DNA of 64,000 bases, from positions 27,183,843 to 27,247,842 of the forward strand of contig OZ026838.1 in NCBI GenBank assembly GCA_964023205.1, given 5' to 3'. Positions 53,401 through 64,000 of the stretch are shown here, piece after piece. The first letter of the stretch is position 1, and the number at the start of each line of letters is the position of its first letter. The position numbers and the translations under genes are program-made. Under the pieces are notes generated by a model, which worked only from the letters and a program-made list of their open reading frames with translations, made no database searches and had not been told where the DNA came from. This stretch comes from Lutraria lutraria. Lineage: Eukaryota; Mollusca; Bivalvia; Venerida; Mactridae.

Positions 53401-56400
53401 AGCCATCACGAACATACTGAAATTATCATAAAAAATAATAATTAGACTATGATATATACTACAAAGAATGGATATAATTATATAAAACGGCTTTCAAATT
53501 AGATTTTTTTACCGTAATTGGCTTCCAAAAGAGTACATTACTGTAAAATGTTTCAGTAGGGAAGATGCATCATTGCAAACATGTTCTCATGAAATACTGG
53601 AATGCAAAGCAGGCACATAAAACCCTATCAGACATAATACATAGGTTGTAACTTCTCATGAAGTTGAGAAATAGAATTCAGATTCAAGAGCATGTTATTC
53701 TAAAGACAATATCAGTAATTCCGATGTTATCTCTGGTCAACACCTAGCTCTATGAGTAACACATACATTATAAATTTTACAACCATTACATGCAGGGGCA
53801 ATTTGCTTATCAACCAAACTTACAGCTTCAGAATAGCATGAATATTTATGAAATTCCAAGGGTTTACGTTAGTTAGAAAATGCACCAGTCATACAATTCA
53901 TACCAGTCGAAAATATGCAGTAATTTAAAATGATTTGTTTTACATAGAAGAAATTAGAAATATATATAATTTATTTTTAGTGATTTGTCAGTAAATTAAA
54001 AAAAAATGAGAATATTAATTATGAAGAATATGTAAATTAGAGTTAACGACAGTCAAGTACTTGAACTTACATTTTGTAAAGTTTTATGCAATATACATTT
54101 TCTGAAACAATTTAGATTAATGCCAAAAAGTAAGCAACTTATGATTGCATTGTAATTCTTGAAAATTTGGTGCCCGATAAACCAAAAATTGATCTCAAAG
54201 CAAAGCAGAAAATGAAAGCAATAAAAAATAAATTCTCTTCTTTTTTTAATTTAGATATCCTCTACAAAATTCAGTGTATTTGACTGTTATTGGTAGGAAG
54301 GCAACAACAGGTAAGAATGTGATAAGTAAAGGTAACAGGTTAAAGTGCTTGCAGCAACAGAAGATAATAAAAAACAACAGAGAAAGCAAAAATCGCTGTA
54401 TTACCTCACGGATGTGCATGCGAGGGGTTAGTCTACCTGAATCCTCATAGCTCTCTAGAATAGGTAGAATATAAAGAATGCATAAGAACTAAGAAGATCT
54501 ACAAGTTATGAAGTTAATGGTATATATCATGTTAACATTAAATCTAAGTATACATACAATACATGCAATTATAGACACTGACTATTTCTAACACAGGCTA
54601 ACTCATATTTTACATACATTCCAATACACAGGTACTACATGTAGTATTACAATACATATTGGTCCTTGGCAAAAATTGCATTTAGGTTCAAATGATTCAA
54701 GGGTATCTGTAACATGATTTTTTAATTTTTTTTTTTTTAAATAAGTTAAACAGAATCTATCATTAACATGATAACCTACGAATACAGTAGATAAATGATC
54801 CTCACTCAGAGTTCTCACTTTACAATATAGTACAGTCTTTCAATTAATTTTTTGTGACAGGTTACCCGACTTTATACTTTATGAAGGAAACTCTCTAAAA
54901 CTAGAGTGTCCCCCAAAAGACTTAAAGAATGAAAAAAATCCTTTCGGGCAGGGGGCAACCCACTAATTCGAAGACTCACTGTATAGAAATTTAGTATCTG
55001 AGGGAACCTGAGCTTTATCTAGCAGACAAAGAATGATTTGAAGTCTTAAATAATATCATTTACAGATATCAAAACATTATAATATAAAAATAATTATTCA
55101 AGAGTCTAATGTAACCAATCCAAGTATTTCACAACTAAATAGATGCAATTCTTCAAAATCTTCTTTAACGAAGACAGACTTTCAAAACCATAGGAGGTCT
55201 ACATGAATTAGGCGCAGTTTTGCCTTACACTATTAAGATCTTGAGTGAAATGCAATTTGTTTGCAGTTAGGAATGACGTGAGAAGTTTAACACAGCACAC
55301 AGAGGAGTGATTTAAGTCATCATTTTACATAATACATCGAATCTTCCGTAGACAAACCTTTACAACATATAAATGATGAAATTGAATAGCTTTGCGTAAA
55401 GTATGCAAATAAAACAAGATGAAGAAATCTTATTTGCATAATGAACATAATGACTTGAGATCTTTTTACTTTTATTAAATGTAAAACCTTGAGTATCTCT
55501 TTGTACTGGAGGGGGGAGGTGAACTTACACAGAGCAGCCATTAAAAGGCAAGGGTGAAATATCTAAATGCTGTTTTCAAATAACATATGCGAAATATCTT
55601 TACAATTGATACCCTTACGTGTGCAAACATCACTTTTTTTAAAATTCCGACAAAAGATATATTACCAAACATTTTTTGTCTAAACTTGTCTGAAAGTTAA
55701 ACTAAAAGATTAATAACTTGATAACAATCCCTACCCATAATTCATATTAAAGCAATACCTACATTTTCTTATTTTCCTATTAAAATAAATAAGTGGTCTG
55801 GGTTTCTTAATTTCAAAATGTTCTACAACATAATTAGGTCCTAAGGAAAGCAAAGTTCTAACTGACAGTATAATCTAAGAGTTGAACCAGATCACAAGCA
55901 GGAAATGTACATTCAACAAGATTTCTACAGACAAGAATCCGGGTAAGTTTATTCAGCCATTTCTCCCTACACAGCCATCAAACTCATTTCTGCCTATGGA
56001 ATTTAACTTGAAAAAATGTACTTTAGAAAGATTGATTATCAATTAATTCAAGAAAGCAAACTTGAGGTCAAGAAGCAAACATAATTATGTTTTTAACACC
56101 ATTTTTCAATGCAAATTGTAAAATTTGATGACTTAAACTTGGCTCAAGTACAGTGATATAAACTTTACAGCAACCAGTATGAAATGTTAAAGATTGCATG
56201 TTATGTGTCTATCTGAAAACACTATGATACCGGTAACTTAAACACAACTACTGTTAAACTTCTAGACAGGAGACACAATAATGCAGTGATAAAAGACTTA
56301 TAGACAGCAGATGGTATATTTGTTTACCGATTCATAGTCGTCATCCCACGAATCTAAACAAAAACAAATTGATGATATAATCAGACGTTAGGTAATGCCA

Positions 56401-59400
56401 AAAATATTTCATGTATCTGTTGATGTAGGAGGGTTTCTCGAGCAGACTGATTTATTTTCCCAGCATCACAGTTTCACATGTCAATCTTGTGATCAGTACT
56501 GAACAAGATGTCTAACTTTACAATGATAAATCATCATAAAACATATTTTCCATTTTTCATCCTTTCTAGAAAAACAATTCATATAAAATTCTCATTTTTC
56601 ACAAATTAAGTGAAAAAAAAAATTCTTCAAAATTTCTATTTTTTAATGAAAATTATTTTGACAGAAAAAAAAAAGCAGAATCTTATTTCATTCTATTTGT
56701 TCTGCTTTGTTTCAAAAGGCTGTTTGGCCTTCCAGAAAAATACAGGTTGCAGACCTTTTTAGGTAATTTGGGAATTAACATACGGGCCAGTATAAACTCA
56801 TGTAAATATTCAGTTACAGACAAATATTTAAATGAAAATTCATCAGAATTTAACAGAAAGAGAAAACTGAATGCATACATTTCAAGACGAACAATAACTC
56901 AGTACAATACATAACTGACTCTAGTCTACAGAGTTGTACCCCTTTGAAAGTATTCTTTCAACAACTCAGTCAACTGAATACCTCGCTGTTGTGTTTTTTT
57001 TTGCTTTCAGTTTTGTTACGATAGCTCATGCATAAACATGTAATTGAATACTAATTAAATCTTGGATATTCAATTGCTTTTATGATTAAACACAATTAAA
57101 TTTCTATATAATATAGGCAATTTGGACAGAACAGTGGATCACCTAACTTTTTCCCATTACAAATAAAAAAGTTTATGAATTTGAAAGTTTTTGTTTGCAA
57201 AAACATATATGTGTATGAGTTTTTTTTCTACAAATGGATAAGAAAATGAATAAAAATAAATTATGTAATAAAAATCAGGACAGATAAATTTGTTGATGTG
57301 GTTTCCTAACAAACATGCTCAAGATTTGAGATTTTCTATGGTATTAAATTAAACCTGAGGAATTAGATTTTACTTACCATAGCCACTGAGAGCACTAGAT
57401 GGTCTTGATGACGACTTTCTAGATTTCCTTTTACCAGATTTTGGTGTTTTCAAGGCAGGGGAACCAGGAGTACGTCCGATCAAACTGGATTCCAACTGTA
57501 AGGAAGGAAAGACATCAATGTAGTGAAATAATAAATCAGTGAAGAAACAGTACTTATACTTCAACTGTGACATAGTATCAGGGGTTTTCTTCATTTATTT
57601 GGGAAGGCGGCCTAGCCCGTAATATGGGATAAAATAGTGGACTCACTTGAACTTCACTGTCACTAAGAAGCCTTTTTTGAGGAAAAAATTCTTGCCTGAA
57701 ACCAGTTTGGGAATGAAATTTAAAGGAGTAAATTGAAAATTTTGTGAAAACTGCCTAATTTCAAAGAAATGTTTGGAGCAGATGGCCACCAATTACAGGC
57801 TACTACTATATAATAAAGAAAACCCCAGCATATATGATAGACCAATTTCTGTGTCTTAAGATTATTCCTTAATACAAATCCATTGTGGATCTTTTGTATA
57901 TTAGCAGAAAATCTTTGTTTCTTAATTTAGACTTCTATACAGTCTGGTAACAGCATTATTTATAAGGTCAAAATTTAATATAAGTGCATTTCTTCATTCA
58001 AACAAGAATTGATCACTTTAATCGTGAAAAAATTTTTTAGTACTTTAAAAATTCAAAATATAAATAAGCACAGTTACTGTAGAAGAAATTAAAGTTTGAA
58101 AAGGGAAATAAATTTCCCAATAAGAAAAAAATACACCAAAGCTCTAAAGACACTAGCTAAAACTCATCACTCTTAAAGGGTTTCATATAATACTTTAAAT
58201 CTATTGAAATCTTATTAGAATTCCACAAAGAAATATTGACAATAAGTACTGGTACAGAACCTTAATTGGTATCAGTTTATAAAAAGTTTTATAGTGAGTT
58301 ATGAACATTATTAATAAATGATGGTATTTTCATTATTAGCATGCAATGAAATTAGTATAATAACAAGTATTAAGAAATTTGTTATTTTTTTACAAAAAAA
58401 ATCACCACACAAAATACTGTACTAATTCAAAATACTAATATTTCTTATTCTGTCCAAACCAACAATATTTACTACTTGGGTGTTAGGGATACTAAAAAAG
58501 AGAATTGATTAGAAAAAATACTAAGTAAGTAAAAGAGAAAAGTTGAAATTACTCTAAAAACTAGAATAATTTAATTGGATATTTCCTGTTGAAGAGTGTA
58601 TGTGAGAAAGATGACATATAGGTACCAGTATTTATCAAAAAGCTTAAAGTATATCATAAAAATTTCTGTGAAATATGTTAGAAAATTTTGATTTGGTGAG
58701 AACTTACCAAGAGCAAGCAAAATCCATATATTGTGAACTAGTAATGTTGTAAAAAGTCACCATGTTACATAAATTAGTATGTGTAAAATTGGAAAAAAAG
58801 TAAATAATAATCTAACTGAAAGTCAGGGATAAGTAGAAGAAAATATTGCAATCTTAGAAGAATATTAAGAGTCAAGTTGAAAAAAAAAATATCAGGAATT
58901 CAAAACTTGGGAAATAATATCAACATGACCTACATGTCTTACGACAAATGGTGTCTTATTTGCTGCTTCAGTGTCGGTTAAACTTTCAGCATCGTAAGAT
59001 TTACATACCGCGGACTTGGACCTGGAACGAAAAATAGATGAGATCGTTGGCCTCGCATAAGATGGTTCAGAGTCAGAATTCTCCAAAGCTGAGTCGGATT
59101 CGGATGTATATAACAACCTGTCAGATACAGTAGAAATCCATGGGTTACTGAAATCATACTGAATTAAAAACATGCATATTTCCTAAGCAAATATAAATCA
59201 TTTACATACGTATTGCATGACGCTGTCAATGAATATATTGCAAAATCATTTACATTATGCACCTTTAGGTATTAGAAGTTGAGTTCATGAATAAAAAACA
59301 GGTAATACATTCGTAGCAAAGAAATAAATTCTGCAACATAAAAAGTATGAATTCATAAAACCGTCCAGTTATCATTAGCACTGGCGTGATTCCGATACAG

Positions 59401-62400
59401 TATAAATTTGTAAATGTTTAGCAGGAAAAATATTGTCATCAGTATTATAATATGATCAGCAATGAAGAATACATTGAAGACCTATATTAGAATATATATT
59501 TTAATTAACATTCAATAAACACAGTCTTCAAATTTAACCCCGGACGAAGGACACCAAAATTGCGGTCTAGTTAATTTGAAAAGTCAGTGGGCCAATGGCC
59601 CAGTAAATTTTTCAGTGGTTGTTATATCATATTTCTGAACAACAAAAAAATGAAATTTTGTGTGTACTTATTTTGGTCCACTAAAAGTTCATTTGGTCCA
59701 GTCAAGTTTGCATTTTCACTATCTGTCCATAGATTATAAAGTTATTTAAGACTGACCAACATATAAACATCCTTTAGAGGCTATGAATGAAATATAAACT
59801 TCACTATCAATTCAGTATCATTAAAGCTTACTAATATATCATGTTTTCAATTATTACCAAAAACGTCATTCAATACTACAAGTTAAAGTTTACTGTTTAT
59901 TTAAGATAAGATTTTCTAAACACATTTCTTCAAGAGTCTAAATACATGCAGATTATATTAAAGATATCAAGTAAATGAGTTCCGTGACTTTGAATATCAT
60001 TAAAGACATTGAATCTATTAGAAGAGATTGATCTGAACATAAAAAACACGCCTTTATTTGGAACACATAATTAAATGTGAGATAACACTATAAGTGTGTT
60101 TGTAAGTCAAGGCACTTCATACACATTATAAGAATTTTAATTTCATTTTCATCAAAATGTATTCTGCAGTTATATCACCATTAATCGAAGAAATTTGTGA
60201 ACTTCATAAAACTACCTAACATAAAAAGGTCATCTCCATATTCTATACAGTACCTGCTTGATCACTAAAGGAAATCTACAAATCAACTAGTATAGATGAA
60301 ATACCGAAGTAGCAAATGGCCTAAGTATGCCATCAAAGTAGGAAAATTTATCGGACAAATCTTACAAAACAATATGCCCTACACAATTTGTTCAAGGGGA
60401 GACATAATTCAATCATTTCCTTAAGAACATAATCTGTTTTATATTCTTAATAAAGTCAGTACAAAGAGTTCTACATTTCAATAAAAAGAAATTGCATCAA
60501 GAAATCGATACAGCTGACCATGACAATATAAACCTGCTAAGAAACAGATACTGTAATATTTCTATTAGGGTATGAACCACTCTGAAGAAATGTGTGTACC
60601 TTAACAACACTTGAGAATGTAAATCAAATTTACTCTTAAGCCATATCAACAATTTATGGCCTCAATAGAATCTCATTTGCTATCTCAAACTATGTTATAT
60701 GTAAACATAAACTAGTAGTCGACTGATAAAAGACTTAAGATAGAACATAATGAGGTATAAATAAATCGATACAAAGGTCAGACTAAGCCTGTAAGTATTT
60801 CACTTTTTCAAATGATTGCTGCAAATAATCTAACTATTATACATATATATATATATATATAAATGTCAATTATTGCAGTAAAGAGGACTGCATTTCATAA
60901 TTGATATCAAGCCATAAAGACTGTTTTTAATATAACTGTATGTATATATATGTTCACTGAATTAAATAAAACAATTATTTTAAAGACATTGCAGGGCTAT
61001 TTTCAAGTCCCAAGTAAGCATACAGTGTAAATAGCTATGGGACTTCATGTCCAAACATGATTTAAACAAAATGAAAAAGATAAGTGTTCAAGACTGTGCA
61101 TATAACTCTAAACCATAATTGGCAGTATAAAGTACAAATATTCCTGATGTCTATTGACTATGTCCATGATAATATTTCACCTGCAAGTCCTGGTTCTAGA
61201 TCTGGACCTTGATACTGATCCACCTCTTTGTCTTGAAATGGAACGACCCCTTGTCCTAGATCGTGACCTCGATCGAGATCTTCTTGCAACCTTAATTTAA
61301 GACAAAATTCAATATTATCCTTATTACATTTTGTACCAAACAAAACAAAACTTTAACTCTTTTTTGTAAACTTTGATTAACAAAATCTTGTATAAAAATG
61401 TTTGTTTCTGGTAACCCGACATACCCTAATTTTTCATGCAACCCTAGACTTTTTATAAGGCCCTAGGAACGGTACACCCACTGTCTCACTTTCAAGTTTC
61501 TGCATGTTTTCAAGAATTTATAAAAAAATCAAAAACAAAAACTTCCCTACCTACCCTATTTAACTAGAAACAAACATTATTTTACACAAGTCACAGGATA
61601 TATTTCTTTATCATCAGTCAAAACTGCTTCAATTAAATGAGCTTTCGATACAAGTCTGTACTAGTCATATGAATCATAAAAAATACAAGAGAAACATTTG
61701 CTTGTAATAGAAATGATCTTACTTTGAAAAGAAAAATGGCAATGTTGAATGATCAATTGATGTCATTCAAATGCAACTTTAGCAGAACTAAATACTTATT
61801 TATCATACTATATGTATCTTTTAAACAAAGAGCTCTTCTGCAATAACAATTCATTATTTAAAAAATACTATCTCTCACTTTCTCTTCCTCAAGGGCATCT
61901 TCTAAGGCATCGAGTTCTGGTGATCTTGATTCTTTAATGATAGTTTTAGTGGAGAATTCAAGTTTCGGTGATATGCCCTGAAACGAATAAACAATTTAAT
62001 AATGTGTAAATTTGTTTTCAGTATTTATCAAAAATAGAAATGATGTAGACATGTTGCACTGAATGCCATTGCATAAGGTAGTAAGAATTCACTAAATGTA
62101 TTATGAGAGTAAGATTGTAATTTTATAAAGGTAAAGGTTTTGTATATTATAGTGTCTCCCCAATAACAACTCAGTCATAGTTGCAAAACAGTAACTTAAC
62201 AGATTTGTCACAAAAGCTGTAAAGATATTCACTATTCATAAATCCTGAATCAGCACAGCTTCTTTTCAATATACAATGTAGTACATTGTTTTAATTAAGT
62301 GTTGCACACAAAAACATAATCAGGCGATAATGTTTACTTACTGGCCATGCTATAGTTCTCTGCAATAAGATTTCTCTGGAAGCTGATGTATATGATGGAC

Positions 62401-63403
62401 AAAGACTGGGATAAGGGAACAAGAATTCTCTAGCACTTGTCGAGAAGGATGCAAGTCTGACAGCACCATCAGAATAATCTGAGAACTGTAGAAGCTCAAC
62501 CACAACTAATTCATCTGCAAAACAAATGTACCTGTGTTGTATTAACTATAATCTTTATAAAGGACAAGATGACACAAAATTGATGGAAAACAGTTAACAA
62601 TCATGCAATTAAAAATTCTAAAATAGTTCACATGCAGAAATGAACTTTCAAACTTTTGATTCATTGCCAAAGTAAAAGATGTATACATATTATAAAACAA
62701 ATTCTAAACAGTACAAGAAGAAGGCTACTTTAATAAGGACAGATCTTACAAGTCAGAGCATGTGTAACATGAACATCACAATTTAAAGACATTATCATTA
62801 TAAAGTTACTCCATGATTAGCAAAATACAATATACCTTCTAAGAATTCAGCCACATCCCCTGGATCAACTGCTGTGTAATATGTCTGAAATTAATACATA
62901 TTCAAATAAGTTCCCAATTCAAACTTTAAAATGACAGCATAAAATAGGTCAATATAGCTATAAATTTTCTCAAATCTGTCATTAAAACTGGATTAATAGA
63001 AAAATACTACTAAAGAGTTACTACTCAATTTGTATTGACACTATAAATGATAAAAAAATTGCTGTGTTAATCAACATAAATCTTCATTTATGCCTGCTGG
63101 TAAAATTCTTTGTATATGTATCATAAAACTTAAATAAAAAAGTAATAAAATTACATTTCACACTACTGGTAAATTTCACAACAAGTTGCTGATTATCATG
63201 TTGCTGAAATACATATGTAAATACACAAGTTGACTTTGAATTACAAAAAAAAGATAAGCAATTACTTTTTCAAATCTAAATGGTTCAAGTAACATCATTG
63301 GAAATACAGATGTGACACTTCTTGTATTCCTGTACTGTCCAAATATGCTGACACTGATGTAAACATCTTCTTTGCTTGGCAACCAAACACCAGGGGCTGA
63401 GAC
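47280..63403 (-). CDS. SPATA6: SPATA6 (spermatogenesis-associated protein 6), all but the first exon
   Basis: Thirteen exons join in phase into 1455 nt (484 codons plus TAA). SPATA6 is needed to build the sperm connecting piece (head-tail coupling apparatus), and the vertebrate protein is close to 490 residues. Seen here, in order: the N-terminal domain with KEDVYISVSIFGQYRNTRS, PFRFEK, VDPGDVAEFLE and REFLFPYP; the linker GISPKLEFSTK; an SR-rich segment; KTPFVVRH; a basic Ser-rich segment; an acidic segment; an RA/SR-rich exon; and the conserved C-terminus WVHLDAGQYWTQRAA and NNMSKMYQGLLRNA. The N-terminal domain, the (V/I)RH motif and the C-terminal block match the family as remembered. The first exon (about 20 residues with Met) is right of base 64000. 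The SR and RA tracts are richer than I recall in vertebrates. Confidence 0.9.
50485..50543 (-). CDS. SPATA6: SPATA6 penultimate exon
   Basis: 59 nt, 19 codons plus AG, acceptor AATGTACAG and donor GTATTATCC. It reads IICRSLADLELDTSIAKNR, and the split codon AG|T gives Ser before the conserved C-terminal WVHLD block. Splice sites and phase are consistent. Confidence 0.83.
51960..52135 (+). repeat. Interspersed repeat with GGGGCATAACTC head
   Basis: AAGGGGCATAACTCAGAAGA, then CTTGACCAAGATCTCATGGC and CATCAAGTTTGGTGAGGATC. I recognise this type as common in bivalve DNA, from memory only. It lies in a SPATA6 intron between exons 52791 and 50543. Confidence 0.5.
52457..52476 (+). repeat. Poly-G run, about 20 G
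   Basis: Homopolymer in a SPATA6 intron; a site prone to sequencing length error. Other G runs are at 1671-1682, 28471-28480 and 41282-41298. Confidence 0.85.
52791..53032 (-). CDS. SPATA6: SPATA6 exon: RA-repeat and SR-rich
   Basis: 242 nt: AT plus 80 codons, acceptor TTCATCTAG and donor GTAAGTACT. It opens IEVAELTSRPVVSPGPRS, continues with a Tyr/Ser/Pro-rich stretch and KLEVDLAIER, then six to seven Arg-Ala pairs and VVVRSRSPSPVRSYTPN. The coding DNA over the RA run is a GC-rich imperfect repeat (GCGCGAGCTCTG type), which can vary in copy number. Confidence 0.85.
53386..53416 (-). CDS. SPATA6: SPATA6 31-nt microexon
   Basis: 31 nt, acceptor AATTTCAG and donor GTAGGTTG, reading YVRDGLSDEE plus G, which pairs with AT to make Asp. 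It continues the acidic stretch before the RA/SR-rich exon. Phase matches both neighbours. Confidence 0.78.
54405..54452 (-). CDS. SPATA6: SPATA6 48-nt exon
   Basis: Encodes SYEDSGRLTPRMHIRE, donor GTAATACA. The acceptor region reads TTCTAGAGAGC, so AG choices exist at two adjacent positions. Only the second (exon start 54452) keeps phase with the microexon at 56353-56328. The first (start 54454) would shift frame unless the microexon is skipped or replaced. Confidence 0.75.
56328..56353 (-). CDS. SPATA6: SPATA6 26-nt microexon
   Basis: 26 nt, acceptor TTTTTGTTTAG and donor GTAAACA. It starts with AT (completing Asp) and then reads SWDDDYES. It restores phase from the preceding exon and gives an acidic patch that fits the next segment. 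It is supported by phase continuity and splice sites only. Confidence 0.7.
57378..57495 (-). CDS. SPATA6: SPATA6 exon: basic Ser-rich segment
   Basis: 118 nt, 39 codons plus G, acceptor CCTTACAG and donor GTAAGTAAA. It encodes LESSLIGRTPGSPALKTPK, then a Lys/Arg/Ser run (GKRKSRKSSSRPSS) and LSGY. This is likely disordered and phosphorylatable (SP and TP sites). The final G pairs with AT of the next exon to give Asp. Confidence 0.82.
58934..59147 (-). CDS. SPATA6: SPATA6 exon: Ser/Asp-rich segment ending in the (V/I)RH motif
   Basis: 214 nt: T completing a Ser codon, then 71 codons. It contains LLYTSESDSALENSDSEPS, SIFRSRSKSAV and KTPFVVRH, the last matching the PPFVIRH motif of SPATA6. A second acceptor at 59117 (CTGACAG) is also in phase and would shorten the exon by 30 nt (10 residues). 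The donor is taken as CAT|GTAGGT; an earlier GTAAGA would remove three residues including the conserved RH. Confidence 0.85.
60843..60861 (+). repeat. (AT)n microsatellite
   Basis: ATATATATATATATATAT in the SPATA6 intron between exons 61181 and 59147. Confidence 0.8.
61181..61290 (-). CDS. SPATA6: SPATA6 exon: SR-rich segment
   Basis: 110 nt, 36 codons plus AG, acceptor ATTAAG (poor pyrimidine tract) and donor GTGAAAT. The correct frame gives VARRSRSRSRSRTRG, then a second SR run VSRSRSRTRTC. Another frame is open longer but has no family likeness. The phase agrees with both neighbours. Confidence 0.8.
61399..61577 (+). mobile_element. MITE family 4 copy
   Basis: TGTTTGTTTCTGGTAACC at the left, AACTAGAAACAAACAT at the right. 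The body has GGAACGGTACACCCACTGTCTC. It lies in a SPATA6 intron between exons 61181 and 58934. Confidence 0.72.
61879..61977 (-). CDS. SPATA6: SPATA6 exon: PKLEFST linker
   Basis: 99 nt, 33 codons, phase 0 at both ends, acceptor TTCGTTTCAG and donor GTGAGAGA. It reads GISPKLEFSTKTIIKE and ends in a Glu-rich stretch LEEEK. The PKLEFST motif closes the conserved N-terminal region of the family. Confidence 0.9.
62342..62514 (-). CDS. SPATA6: SPATA6 exon: end of the conserved N-terminal domain
   Basis: 173 nt, starting with AT of a split Asp codon, then 57 codons, donor GTAAGTAAA. Visible parts are ELVVVELLQFSD, LASFSTSAREFLFPYP and ILLQRTIAWP. The VELLQ and REFLFP blocks correspond to the FELIQL and RDFMFP blocks of vertebrate SPATA6. 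Confidence 0.9.
62836..62884 (-). CDS. SPATA6: SPATA6 exon: VDPGDV segment
   Basis: 49 nt, 16 codons plus G, acceptor ATTTCAG and donor GTATATTG. It reads TYYTAVDPGDVAEFLE, then the split codon G|AT gives Asp. The VDPGDV core is conserved in SPATA6. Confidence 0.9.
63266..63403 (-). CDS. SPATA6: SPATA6 exon: conserved N-terminal domain, first part
   Basis: 138 nt, 46 codons, phase 0 at both ends, acceptor TTTTACACAG and donor GTAATTGC. It encodes VSAPGVWLPS, KEDVYISVSIFGQYRNTRS and a Phe-rich end PFRFEK. The CPGV-like start and the FGQY motif are hallmarks of the SPATA6 N-terminal domain. The initiator Met must be in an upstream exon, because the reading frame is open into the acceptor. Confidence 0.92.
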
Positions 63404-63651
63404 CTGTGTAAAATGAATAAATATCGAAACTTCCTATAGATATTCAAAATTCAAATACATAAATTAAGTACATTAATTTATACTACCAAATTTGACTTTA
63501 GTGAGTGTGACTGTAATTGTTTAAGCTACATGTAACATGAAATGGTCAAATGAAGTTATTTTCCATTGTGTAAATAGTGCCTGACCAGCTTGAGCTTATT
63601 TTTCAATTGAGAACCTTACACAAGCCTTTTTATAGTTTTGGGGGACACACC

Positions 63652-63892
63652 TCTTTGATCGAGTGGTTAAGGTCAACATCAAATCACTGTAACCTCTCAT
63701 TGATTGAATGTTGTGGGTTCGAGCCCAGCTACTGACTGTGTTTCTTTATGTGAGAAAGTAGGCAGTTGCTTATGGAGGATGGGAGTCTTGTACTGGTTCT
63801 TTCCAGGAATGATGAGTTAGGTGAACTATCCACCCTTAGTATATGAATATGTCTGTTGAAAGGGGCGTAAAACCCGATGAAACAAACAAACA
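63652..63892 (+). mobile_element. tRNA-derived SINE copy (family B, V-SINE-like)
   Basis: A-box region GATCGAGTGGTTAAGGTC, B box GTGGGTTCGAGCCC, body GAGAAAGTAGGCAGTTGC and CTGGTTCTTTCCAGGAATG, end AAAGGGGCGTAAAACCCGATG then AAACAAAC. It lies in the SPATA6 intron before exon 63403, antisense to the gene. This is the best-preserved of the three copies. Confidence 0.78.
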
Positions 63893-64000
63893 TATGGTTT
63901 TGGGTCAACAAGTATCAGGTCCCTTTGATAGTGAAAATTTCTGATTGGAGAATTTTTACAATTACCCAGTAGAATATTATTTCCAGAATCTTTTAGACAT

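Larger units (their letters stand above)
47428..62341. other. SPATA6: SPATA6 introns
   Basis: Introns of 0.3 to 3.1 kb between the exons listed. They are AT-rich with few repeats (51960, 52457, 60843, 61399), in contrast to PXDN intron 1. Other short ORFs here (for example 54603-54818, 55320-55541) have no splice or family support. Confidence 0.55.

Noticed and set aside
61158..61343. 61-codon ORF (frame with LQEDLDRGHDLGQ) over the SPATA6 SR exon
   Set aside because: The alternative frame joins in phase with both neighbouring SPATA6 exons and gives an SR tract; this one does not.
1..64000. CRISPR arrays, bacterial operons, rRNA genes, LTR or viral elements
   Set aside because: None seen: no regular spacer arrays, no long polymerase or capsid ORFs, no long terminal repeats; all evidence is of an intron-rich animal genome.

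Overview
This is an AT-rich, intron-dominated eukaryotic window with no operons and no long ORFs. Coding sequence occurs as short exons with GT/AG boundaries, all on the minus strand. The intron and exon style, the tRNA-headed SINEs ending in AAAC repeats, the many short TA-flanked inverted-repeat elements, and a 'GGGGCATAACTC' interspersed repeat suggest a bivalve mollusc. That placement is inference; no species marker is present.

Two genes can be built exon by exon with consistent reading phases. (1) Positions 37420 down to the left edge hold the 5' half of a peroxidasin-like gene (PXDN). A first coding exon gives a signal peptide plus an LRRNT cysteine cap, and four 72-nt leucine-rich-repeat exons follow, all joined by phase-2 introns. 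The first intron is about 28.9 kb. The LRR C-cap, Ig, peroxidase and VWC parts expected of the family would lie left of base 1. (2) Positions 63403 down to 47280 hold thirteen exons of SPATA6, the sperm connecting-piece protein. They run from the conserved N-terminal domain to a stop codon and total 1455 nt (484 codons plus stop). The first exon, with the initiator Met, lies right of the window. A probable 2.6 kb 3' UTR ends near a cluster of AATAAA signals at 44635-44654.

Layout: 1-2210, PXDN intron with a SINE and a MITE; 2211-8354, four LRR exons and introns; 8355-37253, PXDN intron 1, full of MITEs, SINE and tRNA-like relics, simple repeats and one 200-N assembly gap (10125-10324); 37254-37420, PXDN first coding exon with a possible TATA box about 140 bp upstream; 37421-44600, intergenic, repeat-rich; 44600-64000, SPATA6. 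The two genes are tandem on the same strand and no functional link is evident. Both follow known families, so the novelty is mostly in the repeats: five small inverted-repeat element families, a tandem row of degenerate tRNA-like units, a strong hairpin, and an SR/RA-rich insert in SPATA6.
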